A DNA stretch of 35,610 nucleotides from CAYRVX01 sp964642165 (lineage in GTDB: Bacteria; Planctomycetota; Phycisphaerae; SM23-33): contig CAZXOC010000039.1 in the NCBI GenBank assembly GCA_964642165.1, positions 1 through 35,610 of the forward strand, in the 5' to 3' direction. Made by a program: the position numbers and the translations under genes. The notes below the pieces were generated by a model. That model ran no database searches. It was not told the DNA's origin and saw nothing but the letters and a program-made list of their open reading frames with translations. The stretch's first letter is position 1. Every line of letters starts with the position of its first letter. Below, in pieces: positions 17,235 to 25,043 of the stretch.

Positions 17235-17263
17235 ATTGTGGCCCCGCCGGCGGACGTCGTCAA
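17235..17263 (-). promoter_or_regulatory. Promoter giving a leaderless miaA-tadA mRNA
   Basis: On the minus strand TTGACG (17263-17258), 17 bp, CACAAT (17240-17235). Only six bases separate the -10 box from the GTG start, so the start codon would itself be the transcript's first codon. No Shine-Dalgarno sequence could fit. Confidence 0.65.
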
Positions 17264-17407
17264 CCGCCACTCGCCGCGCCGCAGGGCCTCGTCGATCAAC
17301 GCCAGGTGCGCGTCGAACCACCGGTTGCCCTCGGGCTCGAAGCGGATCGCCCCGCAGGCGTCCGGGTCGTCGATGCACGGCTGGCACCAGACGGTCGTCG
17401 GGGCGCC
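17240..17407 (-). pseudogene. Coding-like fragment out of frame with the lipoprotein and miaA
   Basis: In the third minus-strand frame about 56 successive codons all end in G or C and give a well-composed peptide containing TTVWCQPCIDDPDACGAIRF and later WFDAHLALIDEALRRGEW. The two other frames over the same bases have poor third positions. The fragment has no start codon of its own, because a stop lies upstream in its frame within the lipoprotein gene. It also has no stop until about 17119, inside miaA. It is either the true C-terminus of the upstream lipoprotein after a one-base frameshift, or the 3' remnant of an older gene disrupted at about 17405. I do not recognise the peptide. Confidence 0.5.
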
Positions 17408-18525
17408 ACCTGGACCGCGAGCTTGCCGTCTCGAACGGCCAGATCGAGCAATGCCTTGCCCCCTCCCGCCTGGTCGAGGACCAGGCGAAGGGCGTGGCCG
17501 ATCCTCGGGTTGCGGAGATCCATGTCGATCGAGGTCTCCTTGTCCACGCCGGCGGCCTGCAGTTGGTCCCAGGAGACGGTCAACACTTCGTCGTCCGTCC
17601 GCAGGACCTCTCCGAAGAAGCTCAAGGCGTCCACGAGCGGGATCTCGATGAGCAAAACGCAGTCGATCCTGCTATCGAGGAGTTCATCGATCCCCGGGGG
17701 GATGGCCAGGGACTCGGTTCGCCCGGCCCCCTTTGCTGAGCGGGCGAGACCCCCGGGCGTGGAGACGACGACCACGTTGTCGTCCGCGGCGAACGCGGCA
17801 CGATGCGTCCGGCCCGAGGCGCGGCGCAGGATCTCTTCCATCGCGTCGCGGACCCGGATCTTGCTCGCCGAGAAGGAGACCTTCCGATCCCCGCTGATCC
17901 CGGCCGACGCCAAGGTCCGCCAGTCCACGTAGAGGTTCGTCCCGTGCTCCTCGCGGAAGGTCCTCAGGGCCTCGTACAGCGTGAGGTCGTCCAGGTCGAT
18001 CGACGCCACCGGCCGGTCCAACTGCCAGGTTGCCGGCTTCCCGGCCGACTCGATCAAGCGGCGGGTTCTGCTGAGTCGATCCCGGAGCTCTTCGGGCCGC
18101 CGGACGATCTCCCGGGCCGCGTCGGCCCTCACCGCCAGGTCGGCAAGGGCCGCATGCGCCCGGGTGACGTCTCGTTCCTCCTCGATGCCGATCCGAAGGA
18201 GCTTCTCCGCGAGCCGTCGCTCCCACTCGTGCCGCTCGGCCGGGAGCTCCGGCGGCGCGCCCGCCTCGGCCCTGGCGGCCGAGCGCTTCCGGCTCGCCTC
18301 GGCCTTGGCGGCCGCCATCCCCTCGCGCACTTCCGCCTCGGCCTGCTTCAGCTCCCCCAGCAGACGTCGGGCCCCCGCCACCTGCCCCTGCGCCTCCGCC
18401 AGCCGTTGCTCCAGCCTCACCACCTCCGGATGGTCCTCCGGTGGGATTGGCGCCGGATCCGGTCCGGTCCGGCATCCGGCCAAGACAAGCCCCGAGCTCA
18501 GCAAGCTCAGGAGGGTCCGTGCCAT
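17296..18525 (-). CDS. Lipoprotein with coiled coil and secretin-N/STN-like domains, likely frameshifted end
   Basis: The 409-residue frame starts with a lipoprotein signal (hydrophobic LLSLLSSGLVLAGC, lipobox cysteine at about 18). A long coiled-coil-prone helix (about 35-185, rich in Glu/Ala/Arg) follows. Then come two repeats that look like STN/secretin short domains: SIDLDDLTLYEALRTFREE to VVVVST, and IPLVDALSFFGEVLRTDDE to KLAVQV. It is probably a periplasmic anchor, partner unknown. The last 36 codons (from about 17405) lose the G/C-ending codon bias while another frame gains it, so the annotated C-terminus is probably wrong. Codons ending in A/T are slightly more frequent than in neighbours. 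The ATG at 18525 precedes the signal; its promoter lies at 18697-18725. Confidence 0.7.
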   Translation of the reverse strand: MARTLLSLLSSGLVLAGCRTGPDPAPIPPEDHPEVVRLEQRLAEAQGQVAGARRLLGELKQAEAEVREGMAAAKAEASRKRSAARAEAGAPPELPAERHEWERRLAEKLLRIGIEEERDVTRAHAALADLAVRADAAREIVRRPEELRDRLSRTRRLIESAGKPATWQLDRPVASIDLDDLTLYEALRTFREEHGTNLYVDWRTLASAGISGDRKVSFSASKIRVRDAMEEILRRASGRTHRAAFAADDNVVVVSTPGGLARSAKGAGRTESLAIPPGIDELLDSRIDCVLLIEIPLVDALSFFGEVLRTDDEVLTVSWDQLQAAGVDKETSIDMDLRNPRIGHALRLVLDQAGGGKALLDLAVRDGKLAVQVAPRRPSGASRASTTRTPAGRSASSPRATGGSTRTWR

Positions 18526-18696
18526 CGCGTGGTGCTGGTCATTCACGGCTTCGTCCTGGTGCACGGAACGGCGCGCACATTGCCTGCTTCGGTCTGTCTC
18601 GCCACGACGCACGTTGGCGCGTATGGACAGAACTCATGAGGGGCCCCGCCAACGTACGGGTCGGCGGGAAGCGCCCGTCCTGTCCCAACGCGAGGT

Positions 18697-18725
18697 ATTG
18701 TCTCCGCGCCGGGGCGGTTTGCCAA
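18697..18725 (-). promoter_or_regulatory. Promoter of the lipoprotein gene
   Basis: On the minus strand TTGGCA (18725-18720), 17 bp, GACAAT (18702-18697). The predicted leader is about 165 bases. Confidence 0.5.
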
Positions 18726-18906
18726 GCTATCGACGGACGGGAAGCGGCGTGCGGCGGCAGCACGGCTCGAGGCGGGGTCCGTGTCCTCATGCGAGAAAAA
18801 CGCGGTCAGGCTGATATGGAACGACCGTTGTCAACGGGCCATTTCGCGCATCGTCGTCTCTGGCTCTTTCTCTTGCCGGCGGCCCGGCGGCCACGGCGCC
18901 TTATCG

Positions 18907-18936
18907 TTGACAGGGCGGCGGAGAACGTAGCATAGT
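18907..18936 (+). promoter_or_regulatory. Promoter of sulfatase 1
   Basis: A perfect TTGACA (18907-18912) is followed 18 bp later by CATAGT (18931-18936); TAGCAT at 18928-18933 is an alternative with a 15-bp spacer. The start near 18943 leaves a leader of about 40 bases before the ATG at 18983. Confidence 0.5.
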
Positions 18937-18982
18937 GGCCGTGCCGTATTCCACAGGCTCGACGCACGGCGGGAGCAGGCGT

Positions 18983-20521
18983 ATGCGATCCCACGGTCGG
19001 CGACGGTTTCTGAAGGCCCTCGGCGTGGGCGCGGCCGTGACGGCGGCGCCGCGGGGGGCGCTGTCTCTGGCGCCGGCGGCGGCGGGCGAGCGTCCCAACA
19101 TCCTGTACGTCTTCACCGACGACCAGAGCGTGCGGACCGTGGGGTGCTATCCGGAGGCGCACGCGTGGGTGAGGACGCCGAACATCGACGCGTTGGCCCG
19201 CGAGGGCGTCCGCTTCGAGACGTGCTACACGGGCACGTGGTGCATGCCTTCCCGGGCGACGGCGCTGACCGGCAAGCTGCCCCACGGCATCGAGACCCTG
19301 CGGATGGCGGGGCAGTACCCGGGGAGCACGTACGACCCGAAGCGATGCCCGTTCTGGCCCGCCGCCCTGCGGAAGGCCGGCTATTACACAGGCTTCATCG
19401 GCAAGTGGCACACCGGCTCCGATCACGGGCACGGGCGGGACTGGGACTACTCGGCCGTGTGGGACCACACCCGGCCGAAGCTGTACGGCGGCTACTACAG
19501 GAACCAGAAGATCAGCTTCAACGGCGGGCCGGCGAAGGCGGTGGGGGGCTACTCCACGGACAACTACACGCGGTACGCCGTGGCCTTCATCGAGGCCCGG
19601 GCGAAGGACAGATCCCGGCCGTGGTACTTGTGGCTGTGCTACGACGCCGTCCACGGCCCCTACACCGAGGCGCCCCGCCACGCGAGAGACTACACGGGCG
19701 CCCCCGACGTGCCCGTGCCGAAGGACATCTACCCGCCCCGTCCGACCAAGCCGGCCTACATGCGGCGCTACGGCGTCTGGAAGCCCGACGCCCAGGGGCG
19801 GCCGGCGCGGGGCAAACGCACGCTCGGGCAATGGGTGCGGAAGTACAATCGGGCCGTCCGCGCCCTGGACGAGGGCGTCGGGAGGGTGGTCGGGGCACTG
19901 AAGCGAACCGGCCAGCTGCGCAACACGCTGGTGGTGTTCACCTCCGACCAGGGCTTCGCCTGGGGGCAGCACGGCTTCGCGTGGAAGTACGCGCCGTACG
20001 ATGCGAACCTCCGGGCGCCGTTGATCGTCCGCCTGCCGGGCAAGGCGGCCGGGGGCAAGGTCTGCCGGCACCCGGTAGGGGGGCAGGACCTGATCCCGAC
20101 GTTCTTCGCGATGGCGGGGGTCCCCCTGCCGTGGAAGATGCACGGCCGCGATCTCAGCGGGCTGCTGAGGGACCCCGGGAGGCCATGGGACCATCCCGTC
20201 CTGATGGAGAACACCAAGTGGTACTACGGCAAGGACACCGAGCGGGACGATTGGCCCGGCTGGAGCGGCGTGCCCTGCTGGGTGTTTCTCCGACAGGGCC
20301 GGTACAAGTACATCCGGACGCTGGTGGACGACGAGATCGAGGAGCTCTACGACCTCGAGAACGATCCCGAGGAGCTGGCGAACCTGGCGCTGAAGCCGGC
20401 GTACCGCAAGCTGCTTGAGGACTATCGCCGCCGCCTGATCGCCGAACTGAAGCGCACCGGCGCCGGGATGGCGGAGAAGCTCCCGGATGTCCGGATCGCG
20501 ACGGAGAAGCCGCCGCGATGA
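18983..20521 (+). CDS. Formylglycine-type sulfatase with Tat signal
   Basis: The 512-residue product is a type I sulfatase. The active-site motif CMPSR at 87-91 matches C-x-P-S-R, whose cysteine is oxidised to formylglycine. The metal-binding start is ILYVFTDDQS (D46, D47), and the second half has a typical VVFTSDQGFAWGQHG motif. The C-terminus carries YKYIRTLVDDEIEELYDLENDPEELANLA, usual for the family. The N-terminus GRRRFLKALG with a following hydrophobic stretch is a twin-arginine signal, so the folded enzyme is exported. The ATG at 18983 with GGGAGCAGG upstream is preferred over the GTG at 18935, which falls on the -10 box. Substrate is not readable, but the surrounding lyase and second sulfatase suggest a sulfated polysaccharide. 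Confidence 0.92.
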   Translation: MRSHGRRRFLKALGVGAAVTAAPRGALSLAPAAAGERPNILYVFTDDQSVRTVGCYPEAHAWVRTPNIDALAREGVRFETCYTGTWCMPSRATALTGKLPHGIETLRMAGQYPGSTYDPKRCPFWPAALRKAGYYTGFIGKWHTGSDHGHGRDWDYSAVWDHTRPKLYGGYYRNQKISFNGGPAKAVGGYSTDNYTRYAVAFIEARAKDRSRPWYLWLCYDAVHGPYTEAPRHARDYTGAPDVPVPKDIYPPRPTKPAYMRRYGVWKPDAQGRPARGKRTLGQWVRKYNRAVRALDEGVGRVVGALKRTGQLRNTLVVFTSDQGFAWGQHGFAWKYAPYDANLRAPLIVRLPGKAAGGKVCRHPVGGQDLIPTFFAMAGVPLPWKMHGRDLSGLLRDPGRPWDHPVLMENTKWYYGKDTERDDWPGWSGVPCWVFLRQGRYKYIRTLVDDEIEELYDLENDPEELANLALKPAYRKLLEDYRRRLIAELKRTGAGMAEKLPDVRIATEKPPR

Positions 20522-20548
20522 CGACCGCGCAGCCGGGCCTCGACCGTC

Positions 20549-21811
20549 TCAGCGAAGCCGGTAGATGTGCACGTCGTACGGCTTGAACTTGTCGCGAAAG
20601 CCCCAGCCGCCGCTGCGGGCGATCCGCCGGTCCTCCCCGATGACCTCGACGGGCCGATGCCCGGCGTCTCGTCCGCCGGTGCGGGCGAAGTCCACCACCA
20701 CGGGCGCGTCGGCCATGCACACGGCCAGAACGTAGGTCGCGCCGCCGTGCCGTTGAACCAGCACGTCCACGGGCACGTCGGCGGGGGACGTCCGGACGGT
20801 GAAGCCCGCGTCCGCCGTGTCCGCGGCGTCCTTGCCGCCCGGACGGGCGGGGGACTTGGCGTGCACGATCCGCGCGACGGCGGGGCCGTTCAGCACGGGG
20901 GCCAGCTCGCGGACCTGCCGATTGATCTTCGTGACGGCCGCGACCATCTCGGGATCGTGCAGCAGCGCGGGCTCGATGAAACGCGGCTTGAACTGGTGGA
21001 CGAAGTAGATCAGCCCGCGCGAGCCGTGGACGATGGCCATCCACACCTCCGCCCGCACCTGGTGGGGCGTGGGCTTGACCTTCACGTTGCTGATCCGCGT
21101 GCACTCGATGCAGTTCCAGGTGATCCGCTTCGGTCCGGCCCACCTGCGCAGGCGCTGGACGCCGCGTGCGACGTACCAGAGCTTCCCGGCCGTCTGCGGG
21201 CGCGTCGAGACGGCCGGGTAGATGTCGAACGACGCGATGTCGCAGCCCCGGACGTACTCGACGTAGTCCTCGGGATGGTTCGTTCGCACGCCGCGGCCGA
21301 CCCAGCCGTCCCACGCCACGCCCTGGCCGAGGTTCAGCAGGACGGGGCGCGTCGCGTCGGCGGCACGAATCCGCCGGTAGTCGGCGACGATCTTCTTGGG
21401 CGGGACCGGCGGGCCGTAGCCCTTGCCGTCCTTGCGCCGCTGGGCGTTGTCGGGCTCGTCGCCGTGCATCCAGCCGACGATGGTGGGGTCGTCGGCGTGC
21501 TTCAGGCCCACGGCGTTCTGGGCGCAGATGACGGGCATGCCGGCGGCCTTCAGGTCGGCGAGCTGCTTCTCCGTCGGGCCCTTCCAGAGGCCGACGTACA
21601 GGTTGATCCCCGCGGCCTGGAACTTCGCGGCGTTCCTGGGCGCCTGGAGCCAGACGGCGATGGGGAAGTAGTTGGGGTCCTTCGGCGGGCCGTGCTTCCA
21701 GGCGGCGTAGGGTCCGGCGGCGAGGCCGGGGCGCACCTGCGACGCAAGGACAAGGGCTGCGATCGCGAGGCCCACGGGGAATCGCACGGAGGGGCAGGAA
21801 TGGCTCGCCAT
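20549..21811 (-). CDS. Exported TIM-barrel-like glycoside hydrolase candidate
   Basis: The 420-residue product has a signal peptide (about 1-32). The following region alternates strands and helices as a TIM barrel does: PIAVWLQAPRNAAKF, GINLYVGLWKG, MPVICAQN, then IVGWMHGDEPDN. The aspartate/glutamate pair in that last motif (D118, E119) sits where retaining glycosidases of the beta-galactosidase-like clan place an acid/base glutamate. Later segments include SFDIYPAV and WNCIECTRI. The C-terminal 110 residues look like a beta-sandwich. No specific GH family can be named with confidence. The ATG at 21811 has AAGGAAGGA seven bases upstream. The long frame reaching 22585 is a shadow of the response regulator. 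It is downstream of that gene on the same strand and convergent with sulfatase 1. Confidence 0.65.
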   Translation of the reverse strand: MASHSCPSVRFPVGLAIAALVLASQVRPGLAAGPYAAWKHGPPKDPNYFPIAVWLQAPRNAAKFQAAGINLYVGLWKGPTEKQLADLKAAGMPVICAQNAVGLKHADDPTIVGWMHGDEPDNAQRRKDGKGYGPPVPPKKIVADYRRIRAADATRPVLLNLGQGVAWDGWVGRGVRTNHPEDYVEYVRGCDIASFDIYPAVSTRPQTAGKLWYVARGVQRLRRWAGPKRITWNCIECTRISNVKVKPTPHQVRAEVWMAIVHGSRGLIYFVHQFKPRFIEPALLHDPEMVAAVTKINRQVRELAPVLNGPAVARIVHAKSPARPGGKDAADTADAGFTVRTSPADVPVDVLVQRHGGATYVLAVCMADAPVVVDFARTGGRDAGHRPVEVIGEDRRIARSGGWGFRDKFKPYDVHIYRLR

Positions 21812-21888
21812 AATATGTCCTTCCTTGCTGTACGGATCAGACCGCCGCACGCCGGCTGTCTTCGCGGATCTCGCGAGCGCGGCGTGGC

Positions 21889-22572
21889 CTACGGCATTTC
21901 GAAGCGGTAGCCGATCTGGCGCACGGTGCGGATGAAGGTTGGGTGCGCGGGGTCGGGCTCGACCTTCTTCCGCAGGGCGGTGACGCAGCGGTCGACGCTG
22001 CGCGACGTGACGAACACGTCGTAGCCCCAGACGTTGCGAAGGATCTCGTCGCGCGTGAGGGCCCGCCCGGCCCGGCGGGCGAAGAGCTCCAGCAGCCCGT
22101 ATTCCTTCGGCGTCAGCTCCACTTCCTTGCCTCCGCGCAGCAGCTTGCGCGCCGCGCAGTCCAGCTCGCAGTCGCCGAAGCGATGCCGCCGCACGCGCCC
22201 CCGGCGCTGCCGGCGAAGCAGCGCGTTGGCCCGCGCCAGCAGCTCCTTGATGCTGAACGGCTTGGTCACGTAGTCGTCCGCGCCGAGGTTCAGCCCCAGC
22301 ACGACGTCGCTCTCCTGCCCCTTCGCCGTCAGCATGATGATGGGCGTCTCGAGCCCCTCGGCGCGGACCAGTCGGCAGATCTCGTAGCCGTTGACCTCCG
22401 GCAGCATGATGTCCAGGACGATCAGCGCCGCGCCGCTGCCGAGGGCGGCTTCGAGGCCTTTCTCGCCGTCCTCGGCCGTCACGACGCCGTAGCCCTCGTA
22501 CTCGAAGTTGTCCCTCAGGCCGCGAAGCAGCGTCGCGTCGTCCTCGATGATCAGCACGGTCTCCGCGGGCAT
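21889..22572 (-). CDS. OmpR/PhoB-family response regulator
   Basis: The 227-residue product has a receiver domain (1-120) with the acidic pair D11/D12, the phospho-acceptor D54 in VLDIMLPE, T82 and K104 in DDYVTKPF. A winged-helix Trans_reg_C domain follows (about 130-227) with ELTPKEYGLLELFARRAGRA and the recognition region SRSVDRCVTALRKKVEPDP. All key residues are intact. It binds DNA when phosphorylated. No kinase is adjacent. The only histidine kinase in the window lies 7 kb away on the same strand, co-oriented. The start codon is nine bases downstream of the stop of the HEAT-protein gene, so the two are probably co-transcribed. Confidence 0.93.
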   Translation of the reverse strand: MPAETVLIIEDDATLLRGLRDNFEYEGYGVVTAEDGEKGLEAALGSGAALIVLDIMLPEVNGYEICRLVRAEGLETPIIMLTAKGQESDVVLGLNLGADDYVTKPFSIKELLARANALLRRQRRGRVRRHRFGDCELDCAARKLLRGGKEVELTPKEYGLLELFARRAGRALTRDEILRNVWGYDVFVTSRSVDRCVTALRKKVEPDPAHPTFIRTVRQIGYRFEMP

Positions 22573-22581
22573 GGGTGGTCC

Positions 22582-24717
22582 TCACTTCGCGGCCGGCGGG
22601 GTAGCGGCTCCAGGAGGCGCCGCCCGCAGCACGGGCGCTTCGGCGAACCCGTCGAACGTCACCCAGTGCACGGGGCGCTTGCGGAGCAGGAAGTGGTCCA
22701 CGTCGTCGATGTCGATCCGGATGTTCGCCTGCTGAAGGAACGGGCTCATGGAACGGCGCACCGTCCTCAGTTCCAGACGGCGTTCCGAGCGGACCTCTCG
22801 CCCGTCCTTGTGCATGGCCACGACGTCCACCTGGAGGTCGGCCCGGCGGTCGTACTTCCAGTGCAGCGAGGTCAGTCCCGTGCGGCGGAAACCTGACGCC
22901 GTCAGGCGTTGGGGGCCTTTAGCCTTGCGGAAGATTGCACGGACGCGGTCCAGCGTGTACGTGGTCCCGCCGTCCTTGAGCGGGCGTCCTCGCGCGATCC
23001 TCCCGATGACGGTCCACGTGCCCAGCCCCACGCCGAGGTCGACCTTGCCTTTCTGGACGGGCGTAACGCAGAACTCGGCCTGCCCGGGCTTGTGGTGCTC
23101 GGGATGGTGAATCCGCACGACGGCGCAGAGGCGGGCGCCTGCCCCCGACGTCCGGCACCAGTCCGTGTCGAACGCGATCGGCCTGCCGTCCGGGTCCCAC
23201 CACCGGAACACGTGCTCCTTCGCCTGCGTCAGGCCGACCAACTGGACTCGCACGCCCCCCGGCAGGGACCGCGTCCACTTCTTCGCGGGTGGCGCCGGCG
23301 GCAGCGACTTGGCGAGGGCCTGCCAGGCGAGACCCTCCTCGATCAGCTCGGCGAAGCCGCGCTGGTCCAGGCCGATCCACGACTCCGTGCGACGGAAGGC
23401 CTCGACGTACGGCCCGTGCCCCTTGCGGACCGGTACGGCCTGCCAGATCGCCAGCGGAAGCAGCGGGCCGTGGACCACTTCGGAGCGGTTGCTGTGGCCC
23501 TGGGCTATCCTTCCCAGCACGACGAGCGCCTGCCCGGCCGCGAGCGTGCCCCGGAGCTGCAGCGTGCCCGTCAGTTTGTCGACGCCGAACCGGAACTCGA
23601 CGCGCCGACAATCCAACGTCAGCCGGGCCGCGGCGACGGCCGTCTCGAGCCCCAACCGGTGCGAAGTCATCAGCGAGCAGAGGACGTGACGAGTTCGCCC
23701 GTGCTCGCGGTCGGGGAGTTGGAGAAATTCGTGGAGGTGGATGTGCCCCGGCCGGGGTATGGAACTGGCCCGGGGCCTGTGCCAATCGAGGTCGCGAGGC
23801 AGCATGAGCACGTGCCCCGAGGCCTTCGCGACGCGCAGGAGCTCCAGCAGCAATTCCCCGTCGCAGACGTAGGCCTGGAAGGGCGTCGTGTCCTTCCGCA
23901 CCGGTCGTGCGAACGCCCTCAACTGGGCCGCGATCCCGTCGTCGTCCAGGATCGCCGACCACGCGGCCACCCTGACCGGCTCGTGCTCGCCCGCTGCAGG
24001 CGCCACGGAGGGATCACGCAGCAGCCCCAGGGCGGCTTGGGCCCGCCGCGTCAGGCGCGCCGCCGCGGCGCCCGACGCCAGCCGCCGCAGCACTCGCCGC
24101 GCCGGCTCCGTGCCGACGTGCTGAAGGACCGCGACCGCCCATTCCGCCTGCCTCGCCTTCGGCGCGCGCGGGACCAGCACCGGCTGGGCCGCGAGAAGAC
24201 GGTCGACCCGCACCTTGGCCTCGGCGGAGAGCTTCCCGCTCTCGCGAGCCTTCACCAGCGCCGGTCGGGGCGCCTCTCCCAGCGACGCCAGGCCGCGGAA
24301 CGCCTCCTGACGGACGGCGTACCTCTGCGAGCCCAGCTCCGCGATCCATCGCCGGATCTGCCCCGCATCCGCCCGGCTGGGCTCGAGCCGCGGGGCCAGG
24401 AACGTCACGGCCCGGTCTCCCGCCTTGGCCATCGCCCGGACCGCCTGCTCGGCCTCGACAGGATTCTCCGTAGTCAGCCGGCGCCACAGTTGCGGCAGAT
24501 CCCCTTGAGAGGCCTCTGCCGCAGGGGCGCTCGCGGCGGCCCGGGCTCGTCCCGGCAGCGCGGGGCCGGCCACACCGGCCAGGGCGATCCATGCGATGCC
24601 GACGCGCGAGATGCGCATCGCTCGGGCCCACGGACTGCTCGCAGCCTGACGGTCTCGACACCGTTGGCAGCCGTCGTCCGAACTTGTGCCGCTTCCCACG
24701 CGAAGAAACGCCGTCAT
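22582..24717 (-). CDS. Exported HEAT-repeat protein of unknown function
   Basis: The 711-residue product has a hydrophobic export segment at about 36-60 after an unusually long hydrophilic N-region. A helical HEAT-like module (about 85-250) follows, with IRRWIAELGSQRYAVRQEAF and VLQHVGTEPARRVLRRLASG. That module is closely similar to the C-terminus of the WD40 protein at 12103-14547. The remaining 450 residues look mixed alpha/beta with no motif I recognise. The C-terminus is Ala/Pro-rich. The ATG at 24717 is chosen for its GGGGAG ribosome site and promoter at 24766-24794. The in-frame ATG at 24618 would give a more ordinary signal peptide but lacks a ribosome site. It shares a transcript with the response regulator downstream. 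Confidence 0.7.
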   Translation of the reverse strand: MTAFLRVGSGTSSDDGCQRCRDRQAASSPWARAMRISRVGIAWIALAGVAGPALPGRARAAASAPAAEASQGDLPQLWRRLTTENPVEAEQAVRAMAKAGDRAVTFLAPRLEPSRADAGQIRRWIAELGSQRYAVRQEAFRGLASLGEAPRPALVKARESGKLSAEAKVRVDRLLAAQPVLVPRAPKARQAEWAVAVLQHVGTEPARRVLRRLASGAAAARLTRRAQAALGLLRDPSVAPAAGEHEPVRVAAWSAILDDDGIAAQLRAFARPVRKDTTPFQAYVCDGELLLELLRVAKASGHVLMLPRDLDWHRPRASSIPRPGHIHLHEFLQLPDREHGRTRHVLCSLMTSHRLGLETAVAAARLTLDCRRVEFRFGVDKLTGTLQLRGTLAAGQALVVLGRIAQGHSNRSEVVHGPLLPLAIWQAVPVRKGHGPYVEAFRRTESWIGLDQRGFAELIEEGLAWQALAKSLPPAPPAKKWTRSLPGGVRVQLVGLTQAKEHVFRWWDPDGRPIAFDTDWCRTSGAGARLCAVVRIHHPEHHKPGQAEFCVTPVQKGKVDLGVGLGTWTVIGRIARGRPLKDGGTTYTLDRVRAIFRKAKGPQRLTASGFRRTGLTSLHWKYDRRADLQVDVVAMHKDGREVRSERRLELRTVRRSMSPFLQQANIRIDIDDVDHFLLRKRPVHWVTFDGFAEAPVLRAAPPGAATPPAAK

Positions 24718-24765
24718 CAAACAACTCCCCTCTGCCGCTGCTCCTGTCAACTCAACCGGCCGCCA

Positions 24766-24794
24766 ATCCTACCGCCGCCGCATCTCGCCCGCCA
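24766..24794 (-). promoter_or_regulatory. Promoter of the HEAT protein / response regulator operon
   Basis: On the minus strand TGGCGG (24794-24789), 17 bp, TAGGAT (24771-24766). The start near 24759 leaves about 40 bases of leader with GGGGAG before the ATG at 24717. It begins nine bases after the small ORF's stop codon. Confidence 0.45.
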
Positions 24795-24802
24795 CGGCGC
24801 GC

Positions 24803-24967
24803 TTACAGAATCACGCCGACCGTGCGGATGCCGTTTTTCAGCGCGAAGCGCGTGACTCGGGGGCGCTCGGCGGAGGCAAGCGACCCGCCGAGCAGCACGA
24901 GGAGCATCGCCGCGAGAACGTGACGTCGCTCCTGCTTCCGCACCTGCTCGCACTGTCTCGCGGGCAT
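24803..24967 (-). CDS. Small exported protein (54 residues)
   Basis: A 54-residue frame starts at ATG 24967 with AGGAG eight bases upstream. It reads as a positively charged N-region (QVRKQERR), a hydrophobic core (VLAAMLLVLLGGS) and a signal-peptidase-like LASA site. A mature peptide of about 21 residues follows, containing RVTRFALKNGIRTV. That segment resembles the NG-containing first strand of M16-type peptidases, but it ends with TAA eight residues later and nothing downstream continues the resemblance. It may be a genuine small secreted peptide or the 5' stub of a lost gene. It lies 76 bases after the heparinase-type gene on the same strand. Confidence 0.55.
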   Translation of the reverse strand: MPARQCEQVRKQERRHVLAAMLLVLLGGSLASAERPRVTRFALKNGIRTVGVIL

Positions 24968-25043
24968 CTGTCTTCTCCTCTTCTTGTGCAGGTCACCAGC
25001 CTGCCGCCGGTCGGCCGCGACAGCTGCCGTCAGGCCCGCCCGC

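Larger units (their letters stand above)
18526..18982. other. Divergent intergenic region, lipoprotein / sulfatase 1
   Basis: No credible gene lies in these 457 bases: the open frames seen lack ribosome sites and codon bias. It holds a minus-strand promoter for the lipoprotein (18697-18725), a 13-bp palindrome CCGTTG-t-CAACGG (18825-18837) and a plus-strand promoter for the sulfatase (18907-18936). Confidence 0.6.

Noticed and set aside
18935..18937. GTG start for sulfatase 1
   Set aside because: It falls on the -10 region and adds 16 residues ahead of a clear Tat signal at 18983.
24747..24953. 68-codon minus-strand frame overlapping the small exported ORF
   Set aside because: It is arginine-rich with no ribosome site, and the other frame has a signal peptide and ribosome site.
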